Assembly (NCBI RefSeq): GCF_900100385.1
Contig: NZ_FNFC01000004.1
Span: 175,665 to 239,664, forward strand
DNA: 64,000 nt
Source of the DNA: Halovenus aranensis
Lineage (GTDB): Archaea > Halobacteriota > Halobacteria > Halobacteriales > Haloarculaceae
Direction of reading: 5' to 3'
Below, piece after piece: positions 18,289 through 28,667 of the stretch. The notes under the pieces are model-generated. The model was not told the origin of the DNA. It made no database searches and worked only from the letters and a program-made list of their open reading frames with translations. How positions within the stretch are numbered: the stretch's first letter is position 1; each line of letters starts with the position of its first letter. Position numbers and translations under genes: made by a program.

Positions 18289-20460
18289 TCAGACTTCCTG
18301 GGGGTCTCGCAGTGAGTACACGTTGTCAATTTCGAACCGTGCACCTCCCTCCGCGCTGTCGGTTACGCCGACTTCCCAGCCGTGGCCGTCGGCGATATCG
18401 GCCACGATAGCCAGCCCGTAGCCAGTCCCCTCCGTGGCGTGTGTCACGCCCTGTTCGAAGATTTCATCCCGCTGGTCTTCGGGGATGCCGGGGCCGTCGT
18501 CGGCCACATAGAAGCCGTCCTCGGTCGTGCCGACGCGAATTGTCACCCCGTCGGTACCCTGTGTGCTGTCTGCCTCTGGTCCCGCGTGTTCGACGGCGTT
18601 TCGAAAGAGGTTCTCGAAGAGTTGTTGTATCCTGTCGGGGTCGGCGGTGAAGTGAGCGTCGCCGTCGAGTTTGAGCGTCGCGGTCTCGGTGTCGACGCTC
18701 TCCCAGGCCTGCTGTGCGGCCTTTCCCAGCGAGAGCTGTTCTTTCTCCATCTCCTCGTCTCCCCGTGCCCGGGCGAGGATGTCTTCGATGAGCGACTCCA
18801 TCCGGAACAGCGACTGCTCTATCTTGTCGAGGTTCTCTCCGGGCTCTTCGGACAGCCGTGCGAGTTCGAGATGAGAGGACGCGACGTTGATAGGGTTCCG
18901 GAGGTCGTGTGAGACGATACTCGCGAAGTCGTTGAGTCGCTCGTTTTGCCGTGCCAGCTGTCGCTCCCGCTCTGCCCGTCTGAGTGCAGACTCGACCGTG
19001 CTGGCGAGGATTTTGAACAGCCGAATATCCGTCTGCTCAAAGGCATCGCGTTCGTCCGAATACGCTCCCAGGACACCGTACTCTCCGGCACGAACCAGAA
19101 GCTCTGACGAAACTTTTCCCGGGTGGTGGGACGTGGCTGTCGTAGCCGGAATGAATCCCATGTTGCGGCTCTCGCCAGTCTCGTAGACCTCCCAGATGAA
19201 TTCACTATCGCGTCCGAGCGAGTCCATCCTGCCGACGCGTTCGTCTATCTCGTCTGACCACGCCAGCGGGTCGAGCGTATCCGTCGAATTCTCGTAGCGC
19301 CAGACGGCCACCATCGGGAAATCGAGTATCTCTTCGGTCGCCGCGACCGCGCATTCGGCAATCTCGCGGTCGGATTCGGCGACGACGAGGTCTCGGGTAA
19401 CGTCGTGTAGCTGTTCCAGATTCTCCTGAAGCGTGACCTGTTCGGTGATGTCGCGCAGGAACACCGACAGCCCGTCGTTCGATGGGTACGCGTTGACCTC
19501 GAACCACCGCCCGAGCGGCCTGTAAAATTCCTCGAAACTAGTCGGCTCCTGTGTCTCGATTGCCCGGTTGAACTCCTGGTAGAACTCGGTGCTCACCGCC
19601 GCCGGGAACGCGTCCCAGAACCGAACGCCGGTCACGTCTTTGGCATCGACATCGAGCAAGAACTCGGCCTGGCTGTTGAGGAAGACGAATCGCTCTTTCG
19701 TATCGAGTGCAAAAAACGCGTCGGTGATGCGGTCGAGCGTCTCCTCGAAGCGCGCACCTGTCCCCTCGATTTTCCCCCCGGCGTTTTGAAACTCGGTCAC
19801 GTCGAGCAGATACACCTCGAGTCCGCCTCTCCCGTGGCTGACGACCTGTGCGTGGAGCCACTTGCGCGTCTCGTCATGAAAGACACGCACGTCCGTTTCA
19901 CCACCAGACTCACGCAGTTCCTGACACGCCGCCGCCAGGTCGCTGTCTGTCCACTCTGGAAACACCTCCCACAGCGACGTTCCGAGTGCCTCCCTGGGAG
20001 CCCAGCCCGTCCAGGAGGCGAGGTCGGGGTCCCAGTCGATGATGTCGTCCTCGGTATCGACTGCGAGATAGTGGTACGGTCCCCGCGCCAGCCTCTGCTC
20101 CTCCGTGGAGTCGAGGACTTCGCTGAGGAGCGTCTGGGCGTTGACCTGTGGCGGGGCCGACGGGTCCAGATGGTGTATCTCGACTCGCTCCGGGACTGCT
20201 GCCACCTCGCCCGTAAGCTCGAAGATTGGGACGGCGCGCGCGTCGACGGTGTCGAACACCGCTTGCTGGAGGTCACCGTCGGACAGTGCTGGCCCACACA
20301 GCACGCAGTCGATGCGGTCGTCTGTCAGCACCGACCGGAGACGGTCAAGTTGTGTCGTCACCACTCTGGCGGGCCGCTCAAGCCGCTGGTCGAGGCCCGA
20401 GACAATGTCGAGCCCGTGTTGTTCGTCACCCACGTATGCCACGACCAGCGGCTCTCGCAT
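18289..20460 (-). CDS. PAS-PAS-GAF sensor histidine kinase
   Basis: A 723-residue soluble histidine kinase. The N-terminal 110 residues resemble the receiver-like module (MREPLVVAYVGDE) common on haloarchaeal regulators but without clear phospho-Asp. Two PAS domains follow (about 125-225 and 245-345), then GAF (about 355-500), an H-box ASIVSHDLRNPINVA and HATPase motifs NAVEHAG, VADDGPGIPEDQR and GTGYGLAIVADIA. The input signal is unknown. No response regulator or output gene is adjacent. Confidence 0.86.
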   Translation of the reverse strand: MREPLVVAYVGDEQHGLDIVSGLDQRLERPARVVTTQLDRLRSVLTDDRIDCVLCGPALSDGDLQQAVFDTVDARAVPIFELTGEVAAVPERVEIHHLDPSAPPQVNAQTLLSEVLDSTEEQRLARGPYHYLAVDTEDDIIDWDPDLASWTGWAPREALGTSLWEVFPEWTDSDLAAACQELRESGGETDVRVFHDETRKWLHAQVVSHGRGGLEVYLLDVTEFQNAGGKIEGTGARFEETLDRITDAFFALDTKERFVFLNSQAEFLLDVDAKDVTGVRFWDAFPAAVSTEFYQEFNRAIETQEPTSFEEFYRPLGRWFEVNAYPSNDGLSVFLRDITEQVTLQENLEQLHDVTRDLVVAESDREIAECAVAATEEILDFPMVAVWRYENSTDTLDPLAWSDEIDERVGRMDSLGRDSEFIWEVYETGESRNMGFIPATTATSHHPGKVSSELLVRAGEYGVLGAYSDERDAFEQTDIRLFKILASTVESALRRAERERQLARQNERLNDFASIVSHDLRNPINVASSHLELARLSEEPGENLDKIEQSLFRMESLIEDILARARGDEEMEKEQLSLGKAAQQAWESVDTETATLKLDGDAHFTADPDRIQQLFENLFRNAVEHAGPEADSTQGTDGVTIRVGTTEDGFYVADDGPGIPEDQRDEIFEQGVTHATEGTGYGLAIVADIADGHGWEVGVTDSAEGGARFEIDNVYSLRDPQEV

Positions 20461-20605
20461 GGTATATTCATCGTTACTCTACTGAATAATAATTGTGGTA
20501 CTGGCGAGCCCTTCTCGACAGAACGAACTTTCGGTGACAGGCCAGTATGGACCAGACCAAGCAGTAAAGGGCAGATACGGTGTCTTCGTGGCTGCCCACG
20601 CCGGA

Positions 20606-21064
20606 TTATCCGCCCCAGAAGTTGTCCCGACTGCCCAGCCTCGGGTCGTCTTCCTCGTCTTCTTCTTCGTGGTCGCTCTCGTCTTCTGCCTCTTGTTCGT
20701 CGTCCTCGTCGACTTCCTCTGCATCTTCGTCCATCGGGAGGCGTTCGACTTCAGTTGCGCGGGCGTGATTTGACCGCACTTTCGTCACCTTGACCTGAGC
20801 GCGTGCAGGCGGGAGGAGGCCGTCGACCATGATTATAAAACCGTCTTCGGTTCGACCGACGCCAGCCCCGCTCTCGTGGATATCCTCGACGGTAACAACG
20901 ACCTCCTCGCCGGGCTTGACCGGCTGAGATTTGAGGTCCGAGATCGGCTGGTTGTAGTGGTTACACCACTCCGCCCCACCACGGTCACCGTAGTGTTGAC
21001 ATCCCATCCCCTCGATTCGCTCACTGTAACTGGGACAATCGTCGGCGAGTGGGCAATCGGACAT
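20606..21064 (-). CDS. TRAM domain protein with cysteine-rich N-terminus
   Basis: A 152-residue protein. The TRAM domain (about residues 48-108; VVVTVEDIHESGAGVGRTED then GFIIMVDGLLPPARAQVKVT) is an RNA-binding OB-like fold. Ahead of it are Cys/His residues (CPLADDCPSY, CQHYG, WCNHY) that may bind metal, and the last 45 residues are almost entirely acidic. Stand-alone archaeal TRAM proteins have been linked to RNA chaperone or translation roles. The start MSDCPLADD at 21064 was preferred over an ATG three codons upstream. Confidence 0.8.
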   Translation of the reverse strand: MSDCPLADDCPSYSERIEGMGCQHYGDRGGAEWCNHYNQPISDLKSQPVKPGEEVVVTVEDIHESGAGVGRTEDGFIIMVDGLLPPARAQVKVTKVRSNHARATEVERLPMDEDAEEVDEDDEQEAEDESDHEEEDEEDDPRLGSRDNFWGG

Positions 21065-21282
21065 TACCCTCAATACTCCGGGGTTGGATTAAACGCTTAC
21101 GCAACGGCGAACGCACGCTCTCGCTCCGAGAAGTCATGACAGACTACGACATATCAACTGGTAACATGAAATCTGAACGAGGGGGCTCCGACGGCGGTCG
21201 ACTACACACAGAACATGCTGAGACACAAATTGTATTTTGAATCTTGGGCAGTTATTTGAAGACTGGCTGTGACGGCCCCCGC

Positions 21283-21903
21283 ATGAAGCGCCGGAAGCTG
21301 CTTCGGTGTGCGCCGCTGGTGTATCTGGGGATTGCTGGCTGTGCGACCGAGAGTGAGCCAACACCGACCGAGACAGCACGGACCTTCGAGCGCCACGTCT
21401 CGGTCACGGCCGTCGACCAGCCGTCGGGCAACGGCCCTGTCGAGTTCGACGTGACAGTCCCAGACGTTGCGGTTACCTCCGAGACGACGGCGTTCCTCGA
21501 GATCTCGACGACGAACACGGGCGGCTCCGTCTGGGAGGTGCAGACACCGTTCTACAAGGGAAAAAGTGCCAGCAACGAAGGAGTCTTGTTGTACTCGCTC
21601 GATGCCGCCGACCACCCACCCCGAGAGTACGAGCCGTCCTGTTATGTCGACCCGGAGCCAAGCCAGGAGTCTGTCTCCTACACGGGCGAAGGACTCCCAA
21701 CTCACGACCTCGCACCGTCTGAGACGGTAACAGACGAATACATTCTCGTCGACGACCCGACCCACGCCGGCTGTTTTCCGGCCGAGCGGTATCGGTTCGA
21801 ATCGACGCCGGCCCTGTCCGACGAGAACGACGACTGGATGAAAGACGTTGACCTATCCTGGGGATTCAGTATCGAACTCGCTGAGCCTGTCAGCCAGCGG
21901 TAG
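21283..21903 (+). CDS. Secreted lipoprotein of unknown function
   Basis: A 206-residue protein that begins MKRRKLLRCAPLVYLGIAGC. A twin-basic segment, short hydrophobic stretch and lipobox GIAGC at about residues 16-20 indicate a lipid-anchored exported protein, probably by Tat. The mature part is beta-rich with a further Cys pair and shows no recognised domain. It is convergent with secY. Confidence 0.8.
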   Translation: MKRRKLLRCAPLVYLGIAGCATESEPTPTETARTFERHVSVTAVDQPSGNGPVEFDVTVPDVAVTSETTAFLEISTTNTGGSVWEVQTPFYKGKSASNEGVLLYSLDAADHPPREYEPSCYVDPEPSQESVSYTGEGLPTHDLAPSETVTDEYILVDDPTHAGCFPAERYRFESTPALSDENDDWMKDVDLSWGFSIELAEPVSQR

Positions 21904-21988
21904 CTACGGCGCTGGTAACTGGTTAGTAACTATATCAGCGCTGTCGGACCGTGACCGCGCGAGAACAAAAAGAGGTGAGCGGCAGACC

Positions 21989-23476
21989 TTAGCCGAACAT
22001 CTGGCGCATCATCGGGTGCATTTCCATCAACTGCTCTTCGGCCATCTGCTCGTAGAGCTTGTAGGTGATAGAGACAGTCAGCAGCAGTCCTGTCCCCGAG
22101 ACGCCACCAATGGTACCGAGCATGTTCGCCGCCACCGCCAGCACGCCGACCAGTGCACCGCCGATGACGGTCACCTGCGGGATGTACTGGCCGAGCACGC
22201 GCTCGATACTCTTGACGTTCTGTCGGAAGCCGGGAATCTGCATCCCGGAGTTGTGAATCTGTTTTGCCGTCGCCTCCGGCCCCATGTCGGTCGTCTTCAC
22301 CCAGAAGATGGCGAAGATAGCACCGCCAACAATCATCACGGTCAGGTCGACCCCGACGCGGACCATGATATCGATGGCTTCCTGACCGCGGCCGCCGCCG
22401 GCGAACCACATCCAGTCGTCAGGGTTCTGAACCGGTGCCACGTAGTAGAAGAACCCACTGATTGGGTTGCCTTCGCTGCTGTAGTCACCGAGCCAGGCGG
22501 GCATGCCCGCCCACTGTGAGTGGACGATACGGCCCAGGAACTGGAGGTTCATCTGAAGCGCTCGGACGAGAATCATCGGCAGGACGCTCGCGTAGATGAG
22601 CTTCACCGGGAACCGGCCGCGTGCACCTTTGACACGTGCGTTCGAGAGCGGTATCTCAACGCGGACGCTCTCGGCGTAGACGACGATAACGAAGATGGCG
22701 ACCGTCGTGAAGATAGCGAGTAGCTGTCCCTGTCCGAAAACGAGGTCACGGATTCCCTGTGTCGTGAGGAGCCCGCCTGAGAGGCTCTGCTGGCCCAGGG
22801 CCAGGCGGAACCACGTTGGGATTATACCGTACGATTCGACGTTAGCGGGTGTAATGAACGGGAACTCAATCAGGCCACCAATCAGTCGCTGGCTGACGCC
22901 GGCGATAATGAACAGCCCGACACCGCTCCCAATGCCCCACTTGCTGACGACCTCGTCCATATAGAGGATGAGGACACCGCCGATGAACACCTGCAGGAAG
23001 ATAATCCACTGCAATCCGGCGTCAGAGAGTCCGAGACTGCTCGCGAGCCCCGAATCGACAGGGAGGAAGCCGCCGGTGAACACCATTGGCATGCCCGTCA
23101 GGACAATCATCACGAGCACCAAGAACTTCTGGAGACCCTGGTAGAGCACCTGGTCTCGGGGGTTGTTCTGCGTGTCGAGTCCGAGCAGGTCGGCACCACC
23201 GAGCAACTGGAGCACGATGCTCGCAGTGACAATCGGGCCAATTCCAACCTGTAGAATCGAGCCCGACGACCCTGCGAGAATCGACCGGAACTGGCCGAAG
23301 ATGTCAGTTCCTTCCCCCTGTGCCACGCCAAACAGCATGACGTTGGTCAGGAAGAAGTACAGTACCAGTATCCCCGCTGTCCAGCCAAGCTTGCGCTTAA
23401 ACGGGACGTGCCCGTCCGGCCGTCTGACCGAGGGCATGCGGGTGAGTACGGGTTCGGCGGTGTCCTTCCAGCTCAT
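21989..23476 (-). CDS. secY: Protein translocase subunit SecY
   Basis: A 495-residue, ten-TM Sec61-alpha-type channel protein. Recognised features are FKRKLGWTAGILVLYFFL at TM1, the plug region with GSSGSILQVGIGPIVTASIV (TM2) and the long cytosolic loops that bind the ribosome. It is the last gene of the ribosomal superoperon, two bases after the uL15 stop, the usual archaeal position. Confidence 0.96.
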   Translation of the reverse strand: MSWKDTAEPVLTRMPSVRRPDGHVPFKRKLGWTAGILVLYFFLTNVMLFGVAQGEGTDIFGQFRSILAGSSGSILQVGIGPIVTASIVLQLLGGADLLGLDTQNNPRDQVLYQGLQKFLVLVMIVLTGMPMVFTGGFLPVDSGLASSLGLSDAGLQWIIFLQVFIGGVLILYMDEVVSKWGIGSGVGLFIIAGVSQRLIGGLIEFPFITPANVESYGIIPTWFRLALGQQSLSGGLLTTQGIRDLVFGQGQLLAIFTTVAIFVIVVYAESVRVEIPLSNARVKGARGRFPVKLIYASVLPMILVRALQMNLQFLGRIVHSQWAGMPAWLGDYSSEGNPISGFFYYVAPVQNPDDWMWFAGGGRGQEAIDIMVRVGVDLTVMIVGGAIFAIFWVKTTDMGPEATAKQIHNSGMQIPGFRQNVKSIERVLGQYIPQVTVIGGALVGVLAVAANMLGTIGGVSGTGLLLTVSITYKLYEQMAEEQLMEMHPMMRQMFG

Positions 23477-23477
23477 A

Positions 23478-23948
23478 CTAATTCTCTGTCTCGTCGTCTT
23501 CTTCGGCCGCCCGCTCCGAGAGCTTTACGAAACCGTCTGCCGACTTGATTTTCGATTCGGCCCCGTCGGAGAAGGCGTCTGCGGTCACTTCCAGGCTGTT
23601 TCGGACCTGGCCGCCACCGAGCACCTTGACGACGTCGGCATCGTGGCCGCCGTCAACGACATCGCGCGCGTCGATGACGTACCGGTCGTTGGCTTCCTCT
23701 GCCACACCCTCGGCAGCATAGAGGTGGACGTCCTCGTCGAGTTCTCGCACGTCGACTGTGAGGACTTCCTCTTTGACCTTCTCGGGCCGGGAAAATCCGG
23801 ATTTGCCGAGAGGCGGGTGGTTGTGCATCTCGTGTTTGTCGCGCCCGGCGTCACCGCGACCGCCACGGTGGCCGGCACCACGGCGGTTCTTGTGGGAACC
23901 GCCGCCGTGTGTGCGAGAGCCGCGCTGTCGTTTCTTCTTGTTAGACAT
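23478..23948 (-). CDS. rpl15: Large ribosomal subunit protein uL15
   Basis: A 156-residue protein that starts [17 protein letters not shown], the basic Gly-rich N-terminal tail of uL15, and continues with GAGHRGGRGDAGR. The start at 23948 overlaps the uL30 stop by one base; the frame upstream is an antisense shadow. It is a central tie protein of the 50S subunit. Confidence 0.95.
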   Translation of the reverse strand: MSNKKKRQRGSRTHGGGSHKNRRGAGHRGGRGDAGRDKHEMHNHPPLGKSGFSRPEKVKEEVLTVDVRELDEDVHLYAAEGVAEEANDRYVIDARDVVDGGHDADVVKVLGGGQVRNSLEVTADAFSDGAESKIKSADGFVKLSERAAEEDDETEN

Positions 23949-24412
23949 TATCGCATCGCCTCCAGTAGCGAATCGAGGTCGTCGGTGTCGTGAACACCAA
24001 TCTGTCCGCCCGTCGAAACGGGCTGTTTGATGCCGTCGTGGCCGCCACGTGGCGGGTGAAGCCGGAGCGTCGGCGACAGTCCTGCGTCCTGCAGGGTCGT
24101 CTCCTCCTCGAGCAGTGCGCTCGCGAGGTCGTCGACGGAGTCGTAGTCGGTGTTTTCGCCGACCCACTCGTCGTCGATATCACCGTCGCCCGACGCGGGT
24201 TCGCCGCGCTGGCGAATCAGGAGCGCAACCGTCTCTTGGCTTGGTTCGCCGTGGGCCACGTAGTCGTTGACTTTCGTTATCATCCCTTCGTAGGTCGGCT
24301 CCTCGGGGACGAACGTTGCGTGGTTGACGCGGCCGATGTTGAGCATCTCGAGCGTGTCGACGATGTCGCCGTCGATGTTGACCTCACCGCGAAGCTGAAC
24401 GATTGCTTTCAT
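23948..24412 (-). CDS. rpl30: Large ribosomal subunit protein uL30
   Basis: A 154-residue protein of the archaeal/eukaryotic L30/L7 type. It starts [20 protein letters not shown] and holds the conserved [20 protein letters not shown] segment. It sits between uS5 and uL15 with overlaps at both ends, which fits strict co-translation in this operon. Confidence 0.95.
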   Translation of the reverse strand: MKAIVQLRGEVNIDGDIVDTLEMLNIGRVNHATFVPEEPTYEGMITKVNDYVAHGEPSQETVALLIRQRGEPASGDGDIDDEWVGENTDYDSVDDLASALLEEETTLQDAGLSPTLRLHPPRGGHDGIKQPVSTGGQIGVHDTDDLDSLLEAMR

Positions 24413-25047
24413 TCAACCACCTCCTGCTGTTCCATTGCGTGCTCGGGAACGCGTGTCTGTGCGGTCTTCTCTAGAGCGTTGAACGTCGCCTTCGCGAAGT
24501 TGACCGTCGTCCGGGTGTTCCCGTCGCTGCGCGTCCAGGCGTCCTGGACGCCCGCGAGTTCGAGCACCTTCCGGGGTGTCTCGGCTGCCGCGAGCCCCAG
24601 ACCGCGAGGTGCCGGACGCAGTTCGACGGTCACGCTGCCGGCTTTGCCCTCGGTGTTGCGAACCAGGGAGTTCGTTCCGCCGGGGCGGTCCTCCCAGGAG
24701 CCACTGCCAAGCGGAACCTTCACCAGGTTCAGCTTGCCGATGTCGATGGCCTTCTGAATCGCGCCGCCGACCTGGTCGTCACGACCTTCGGCGTAGCCGA
24801 TGAGGCCGTTGCGGTTGCCGACAACGACGACACAGCGAAACTTCACGCGTCGCCCCGAGTCGGTCATCCGCTGGACCATGTTGATGTCCAGAACCTCGTC
24901 TTCGAGGTCCGGAACGAGCTGGTCCGCAATTTCGGGTTCTTTGAGCGGGAGCCCCGAGTTCAGGGCGTCCTCCATCGAGTCGATTTCGCCGTCGGCGACT
25001 TTTCGCCCGAGTCGCGTCTGTGGTTCCCATCCGTCTTCGGCACTCAT
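24409..25047 (-). CDS. rps5: Small ribosomal subunit protein uS5
   Basis: A 212-residue protein. The double-stranded RNA-binding-like domain is seen as [20 protein letters not shown] and the C-terminal domain as [20 protein letters not shown]. It lies at the mRNA entry and decoding fidelity region of the 30S subunit. The stop and start overlap the neighbours by 4 bp. Confidence 0.95.
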   Translation of the reverse strand: MSAEDGWEPQTRLGRKVADGEIDSMEDALNSGLPLKEPEIADQLVPDLEDEVLDINMVQRMTDSGRRVKFRCVVVVGNRNGLIGYAEGRDDQVGGAIQKAIDIGKLNLVKVPLGSGSWEDRPGGTNSLVRNTEGKAGSVTVELRPAPRGLGLAAAETPRKVLELAGVQDAWTRSDGNTRTTVNFAKATFNALEKTAQTRVPEHAMEQQEVVE

Positions 25048-25604
25048 AGTTCAACCTCTCCTTCCAGCAGTGTCTCGCGCATCTCGTCGAAATGCGCTGG
25101 CAGGTCTGTTGCGTCGAACTCCCCGCTGTAGAGGCCGTCCTGCTGGTCGGCGTACTCGGCGATATGTTCGCCGCGCGTGCGCGGCCACTCGGCCAGCACG
25201 TCGTCGTTGTGGGGAATGTCGAGTCCGGCGTCGATTGCGCCTTCCTGTACTGCGAATACCTTGCTTCCCGGCGTCGGGGAGTTCAGCCCAATGTCGAGAA
25301 CGGCCTCGTCGAGACCGGCCTCCTTGGCACGCAGTCCCGCAAGCAGTCCGGTCAGGTACGCCGCCGGCATGTTGCCGGTCGGCGCTTCCCAGCCGTACTC
25401 CTCGAGGTCCTGTGAGTGTGCGCTTGCGACCGTCTCGTCGCCGTGAGGGCCGGTCACGACCAGCTGCGCCCTGACGTGGCTGTTGCTCTTCCGAGCAACG
25501 AGACGAGGTTTGCCTGATTTCAGCAGGCGCAACCGCTGATGGTAATCCGTTCGGGCCTCGCGGCGACGCCGCATCGGCACCGTGTATCGTGGTCCTGTTG
25601 CCAT
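25044..25604 (-). CDS. rpl18: Large ribosomal subunit protein uL18
   Basis: A 186-residue protein that starts [20 protein letters not shown], the conserved archaeal uL18 N-terminus, followed by [15 protein letters not shown]. It binds 5S rRNA together with uL5. The start is followed directly by conserved sequence and overlaps the eL19 stop by one base. Confidence 0.95.
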   Translation of the reverse strand: MATGPRYTVPMRRRREARTDYHQRLRLLKSGKPRLVARKSNSHVRAQLVVTGPHGDETVASAHSQDLEEYGWEAPTGNMPAAYLTGLLAGLRAKEAGLDEAVLDIGLNSPTPGSKVFAVQEGAIDAGLDIPHNDDVLAEWPRTRGEHIAEYADQQDGLYSGEFDATDLPAHFDEMRETLLEGEVEL

Positions 25605-26053
25605 TATGCATCACCGTAAGTTTCGTCGATGTATCGTTCTAGGTCTGCGACGGAGTCGAACTCGCCGCCACCGGCCTTGTCGTAGAGGTCTCGGTACTGC
25701 GAGCGGTCGAGGTCGCCGTCATCGCGCAGTTCACGCAGGTGACTGCGGAGTGCGCGAATGCTCGATTGCCATTCGTCTGTCTCGTCCTGTCGGCCACCGG
25801 CCTTGCCCTTCCGGGAGCCAGGCCCTTTCTGGTGGCCGTAGGCGCGCTTTTCCTGTCGTTCGCGTGCTCGGCCGCGGGAGTTCCCCTCTGGGGGGTCTGC
25901 TCTGATAACTCCCTCGTCGATCAGCTCACGGATGTCTTCGCGGGTAATCGCCTCAGCGATATCACCCTGTCGGTCGGGGTCGAACCAGAGCTTGTTCTTC
26001 CCGACATCGAGCACGTCCGATGCGAGTCGTTTCTGTGCTGAGAGGTCTGTCAT
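25604..26053 (-). CDS. rpl19e: Large ribosomal subunit protein eL19
   Basis: A 149-residue protein that begins [20 protein letters not shown], with [20 protein letters not shown] and the basic linker [12 protein letters not shown]. It is restricted to archaea and eukaryotes. The start overlaps the eL32 stop (ATGA). Confidence 0.95.
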   Translation of the reverse strand: MTDLSAQKRLASDVLDVGKNKLWFDPDRQGDIAEAITREDIRELIDEGVIRADPPEGNSRGRARERQEKRAYGHQKGPGSRKGKAGGRQDETDEWQSSIRALRSHLRELRDDGDLDRSQYRDLYDKAGGGEFDSVADLERYIDETYGDA

Positions 26054-27042
26054 TCTATCTCAACCTCCTCGTACGTTGGATTCAGGACGCGAATCTCTCG
26101 CTCCTCGGCGAGCGTTTCAATCTGTTCGCGCTTGCGACCGCCGACTTTCGAGGCGATGCGGACTGCCTGCGTGTCGGGGTCGACGCCGTCGAGGTCGTCC
26201 GTGTTGTGCACGCGGACCTCCTCGAATCCGGAGGGGTGCAGGCCACGGACCGCTTCGGGCTGGCGGTAGCCTGCTTCGACGGTGTCGCCTTTTCCTTTGA
26301 CGCCTTTGCGCTGTTTCGAGAGCTTGCCACGCGGGCGTCGCCACGAGGTGGGGACGCGCTTTTTCTTGTGGTAGTCCTGTCGGTTGAACTGCGGCTTGCT
26401 GCCGCGGTCGCGCTCGTTGAGAAGCCGTTCGGTCTCCTCGTCGAGCTCTGGCGTCTTGTCGACGAGACCACGTGGTTGCAGTTCGGTCTCGACTGCATCG
26501 TCTTCGGCTGGCTCGTCGGCCTCGATTTCGGCCTCGACGTCTTCGCTGACTTCGAGGTCACCGATATCGGCCTTAACACGGGCGGCGAGTGCCATCCCGA
26601 TGCCGTCGACGTCTGCCAGTTCGTCCTGGCTTGCGCCTTTGACTTTCGCGACGGTGTCGTAGCCGGCCTCGCGCAGTGCCTCGGCCTTGGAGTCGCCGAC
26701 GCCGCTGATGTCGGTCAGCTCTTCGATTTCGTCTTCGTCGTCTTCGTCGTCTGCGTCTGTGTCGTCGGTCGCCTCGTCAGCGTCGTCCTCGCCAATCTCG
26801 GCTTCGACGTCGTCGCTGACCTCGACCTCGTCGGTCTCGGCCTTGATGCGGGCTGCCAGCGCAGTGCTGATATCGTCGATGTCCTGCAGCTGGTCCTGAC
26901 TCGCAGCGCTGACGTGTTCGACCGTCTCGAAGCCGGCCTCACTGAGTGCCTCGGCTTTCTCCTCGCCGACGCCGCCCAGGTCGGTCAACTCTTGTACTTT
27001 CTCGCCCGCTTCCTCTTCGACATCCTCCTGTTCTTCGCTCAT
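26050..27042 (-). CDS. rpl32e: Large ribosomal subunit protein eL32 with duplicated HhH extension
   Basis: A 330-residue protein. The ribosomal core is the C-terminal 120 residues or so ([20 protein letters not shown] then [14 protein letters not shown]). Haloarchaeal eL32 proteins carry a single helix-hairpin-helix extension and are about 240 residues; here residues 16-69 and 106-159 form two near-identical HhH units ([20 protein letters not shown] and [20 protein letters not shown]), joined by an acidic linker at about 70-105. The extension probably touches nucleic acid or ribosomal partners outside the core. The frame is intact through both copies. Confidence 0.93.
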   Translation of the reverse strand: MSEEQEDVEEEAGEKVQELTDLGGVGEEKAEALSEAGFETVEHVSAASQDQLQDIDDISTALAARIKAETDEVEVSDDVEAEIGEDDADEATDDTDADDEDDEDEIEELTDISGVGDSKAEALREAGYDTVAKVKGASQDELADVDGIGMALAARVKADIGDLEVSEDVEAEIEADEPAEDDAVETELQPRGLVDKTPELDEETERLLNERDRGSKPQFNRQDYHKKKRVPTSWRRPRGKLSKQRKGVKGKGDTVEAGYRQPEAVRGLHPSGFEEVRVHNTDDLDGVDPDTQAVRIASKVGGRKREQIETLAEEREIRVLNPTYEEVEIE

Positions 27043-27578
27043 TATGCGTCACCTCGGTTCGGTTTCGCGGTGATGTAGACGCCGTCTTGGAAGACGCGAA
27101 CGTCCTTGTCGGTCACGCGCGTAAGCTGTTCGATGTCGGCAGCTGTCTGGCCGACCGCTTCGATGTCGGGGCCGCTCAGCGTGATTTCTTCGCCGTCGAC
27201 CTCGACGTCGGTGTTCCCGTGAATCGGGGCCCGTCGCGGGGCACGCTCACCGAGGAAGTTCTCGATGACCACGTCGCCGTTCTCGACGTCCACCTGCATT
27301 GGGAAGTGAGAGTAGAAGACTTCCATCTCGTACTCCCAGCCCTCGGTGACGCCGTAGAACATGTTCTCGACGTGACTCTCGAACGTCCCGAGCGTCGACA
27401 TCGTCTTGGCGTCCTCGGCCTCACTCTCGATGACGACCTCGTCGCCGTCGACCGACACCGAGACGTCGGGATACCACAGTCGGCGTGTAACGCTGCCGTT
27501 CGGTCCTTCGACGGTGAGCTCGAGATGGTCCATCTCCGCGCTCACCTCCGCCGGTATTTCGAGTCGTACTTCTGGCAT
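27042..27578 (-). CDS. rpl6: Large ribosomal subunit protein uL6
   Basis: A 178-residue protein of two similar domains. It starts [20 protein letters not shown] and contains [20 protein letters not shown] near the centre. It lies near the sarcin-ricin loop and factor-binding site. The reading frame is compact between uS8 and eL32. Confidence 0.95.
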   Translation of the reverse strand: MPEVRLEIPAEVSAEMDHLELTVEGPNGSVTRRLWYPDVSVSVDGDEVVIESEAEDAKTMSTLGTFESHVENMFYGVTEGWEYEMEVFYSHFPMQVDVENGDVVIENFLGERAPRRAPIHGNTDVEVDGEEITLSGPDIEAVGQTAADIEQLTRVTDKDVRVFQDGVYITAKPNRGDA

Positions 27579-27580
27579 TG

Positions 27581-27973
27581 TTAGTAGACGTATGCGATGA
27601 CCTGGCCGCCAATCCCCGCGTCGCGTGCCTCGTAGTGGCTCATAACGCCTTGGGAAGTGGTGACGATGAGTGTCCCGTAGTCACGGGCCGGGAGGAATCG
27701 CTTCTCCCATTTCTCGTACTCGTCGGCACCCACGGAGTATCGGGGTTTGACGGGGCCACACTCGTTGATGGCTCCTTTGAGTTCGACCTCGAACTGTCCA
27801 GCTTTGCCGTCGTCGACGTGCTGGAAACCGTCGATGTACCCGCGGTCGTAGAAGACCTCGAGTACGCTACCAATCTCGTTTGAGGCGGGCTGTACCACCT
27901 GCTTCAGATGCCCAACGCCCTCGGCGTTGTCGATAGACGAGAGCGCGTCGGCGAGTGGGTCGTTTCCTGTCAT
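27581..27973 (-). CDS. rps8: Small ribosomal subunit protein uS8
   Basis: A 130-residue protein with [20 protein letters not shown] at its start and the C-terminal RNA-binding segment [20 protein letters not shown], which ends GGQVIAYVY. The ATG at 27973 overlaps the uS14 stop by 4 bp; an upstream in-frame ATG falls inside uS14 and was rejected. Confidence 0.95.
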   Translation of the reverse strand: MTGNDPLADALSSIDNAEGVGHLKQVVQPASNEIGSVLEVFYDRGYIDGFQHVDDGKAGQFEVELKGAINECGPVKPRYSVGADEYEKWEKRFLPARDYGTLIVTTSQGVMSHYEARDAGIGGQVIAYVY

Positions 27974-28152
27974 GAGTATTTCTTGAATCCCATGCTTCGG
28001 GACACCTCGCGGAAGCATTGCCGGCAGAGGTAAATCTCGTATTTGCTGACCAGACCCTGTTTGCGGCCACAGCGCTGGCACTCCCGGAGCTGGTCCGTCC
28101 GCTTTGCGGCTTGCTCGCCGGTCGTGGGCTCGTCTGGTTCGCTTTCGCTCAT
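27970..28152 (-). CDS. rps14: Small ribosomal subunit protein uS14, zinc type
   Basis: A 60-residue protein with a complete zinc ribbon, [10 protein letters not shown] and LCRQCFREV, followed by the basic end [10 protein letters not shown]. It keeps all four cysteines, so it is the C+ form. The acidic N-terminal 18 residues are typical of haloarchaea. Confidence 0.95.
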   Translation of the reverse strand: MSESEPDEPTTGEQAAKRTDQLRECQRCGRKQGLVSKYEIYLCRQCFREVSRSMGFKKYS

Positions 28153-28667
28153 GCTGTCACCTCCACGTCGAACGTGGACTGGATAAAGCCAACTGCGTCG
28201 TCTGTGTTCAGTCGGTGCGCCGACGGAATGGGCCGCGAGGCCTTGTCCCGTTTGGCGACACGGTAGCCCGGCCGGACCAGATTCACCGTCACGTCGAGCC
28301 CGTAGATGCCGACTGTCGGGTCGTACTCTTGGCTCGGGAAGTCGGTGTGGTCCTCGATACCGAAACTGAAGTTGCCGGTCTCATCGAACTGCGTCTCGGA
28401 GAGCTCGACCAGCGGCAGTGCCGTCTCGAGGAACTCGCGGGCGTCGTCCTCACGCAGCGTAACCTTCGCTCCGATTGGGTCGCCCTCACGGATGCCGAAC
28501 TCCGGCTCTGTCTTCTTTGCCGTTGTCCGAACGGACGCTTGCTCGGTCAGCTCTTCGAGAATCTCTTCGGCTTCGGCGAGTTCGCGGCCACCCTGCCCGA
28601 CGCCCATGTGGACGACGACCTTCTCGATGCGTGGCTCGCGCATCTCGTGGAACTCAGTCGAACTCAT
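28149..28667 (-). CDS. rpl5: Large ribosomal subunit protein uL5
   Basis: A 172-residue protein. It contains [20 protein letters not shown] near the start, [20 protein letters not shown] and the characteristic [20 protein letters not shown]. It binds 5S rRNA and the P-site tRNA region. Confidence 0.95.
   Translation of the reverse strand: MSSTEFHEMREPRIEKVVVHMGVGQGGRELAEAEEILEELTEQASVRTTAKKTEPEFGIREGDPIGAKVTLREDDAREFLETALPLVELSETQFDETGNFSFGIEDHTDFPSQEYDPTVGIYGLDVTVNLVRPGYRVAKRDKASRPIPSAHRLNTDDAVGFIQSTFDVEVTA

Noticed and set aside
26020..27078. 352-residue plus-strand hydrophobic-looking frame opposite eL32
   Set aside because: It mirrors the acidic repeats of eL32 on the other strand; no start signal or domain.
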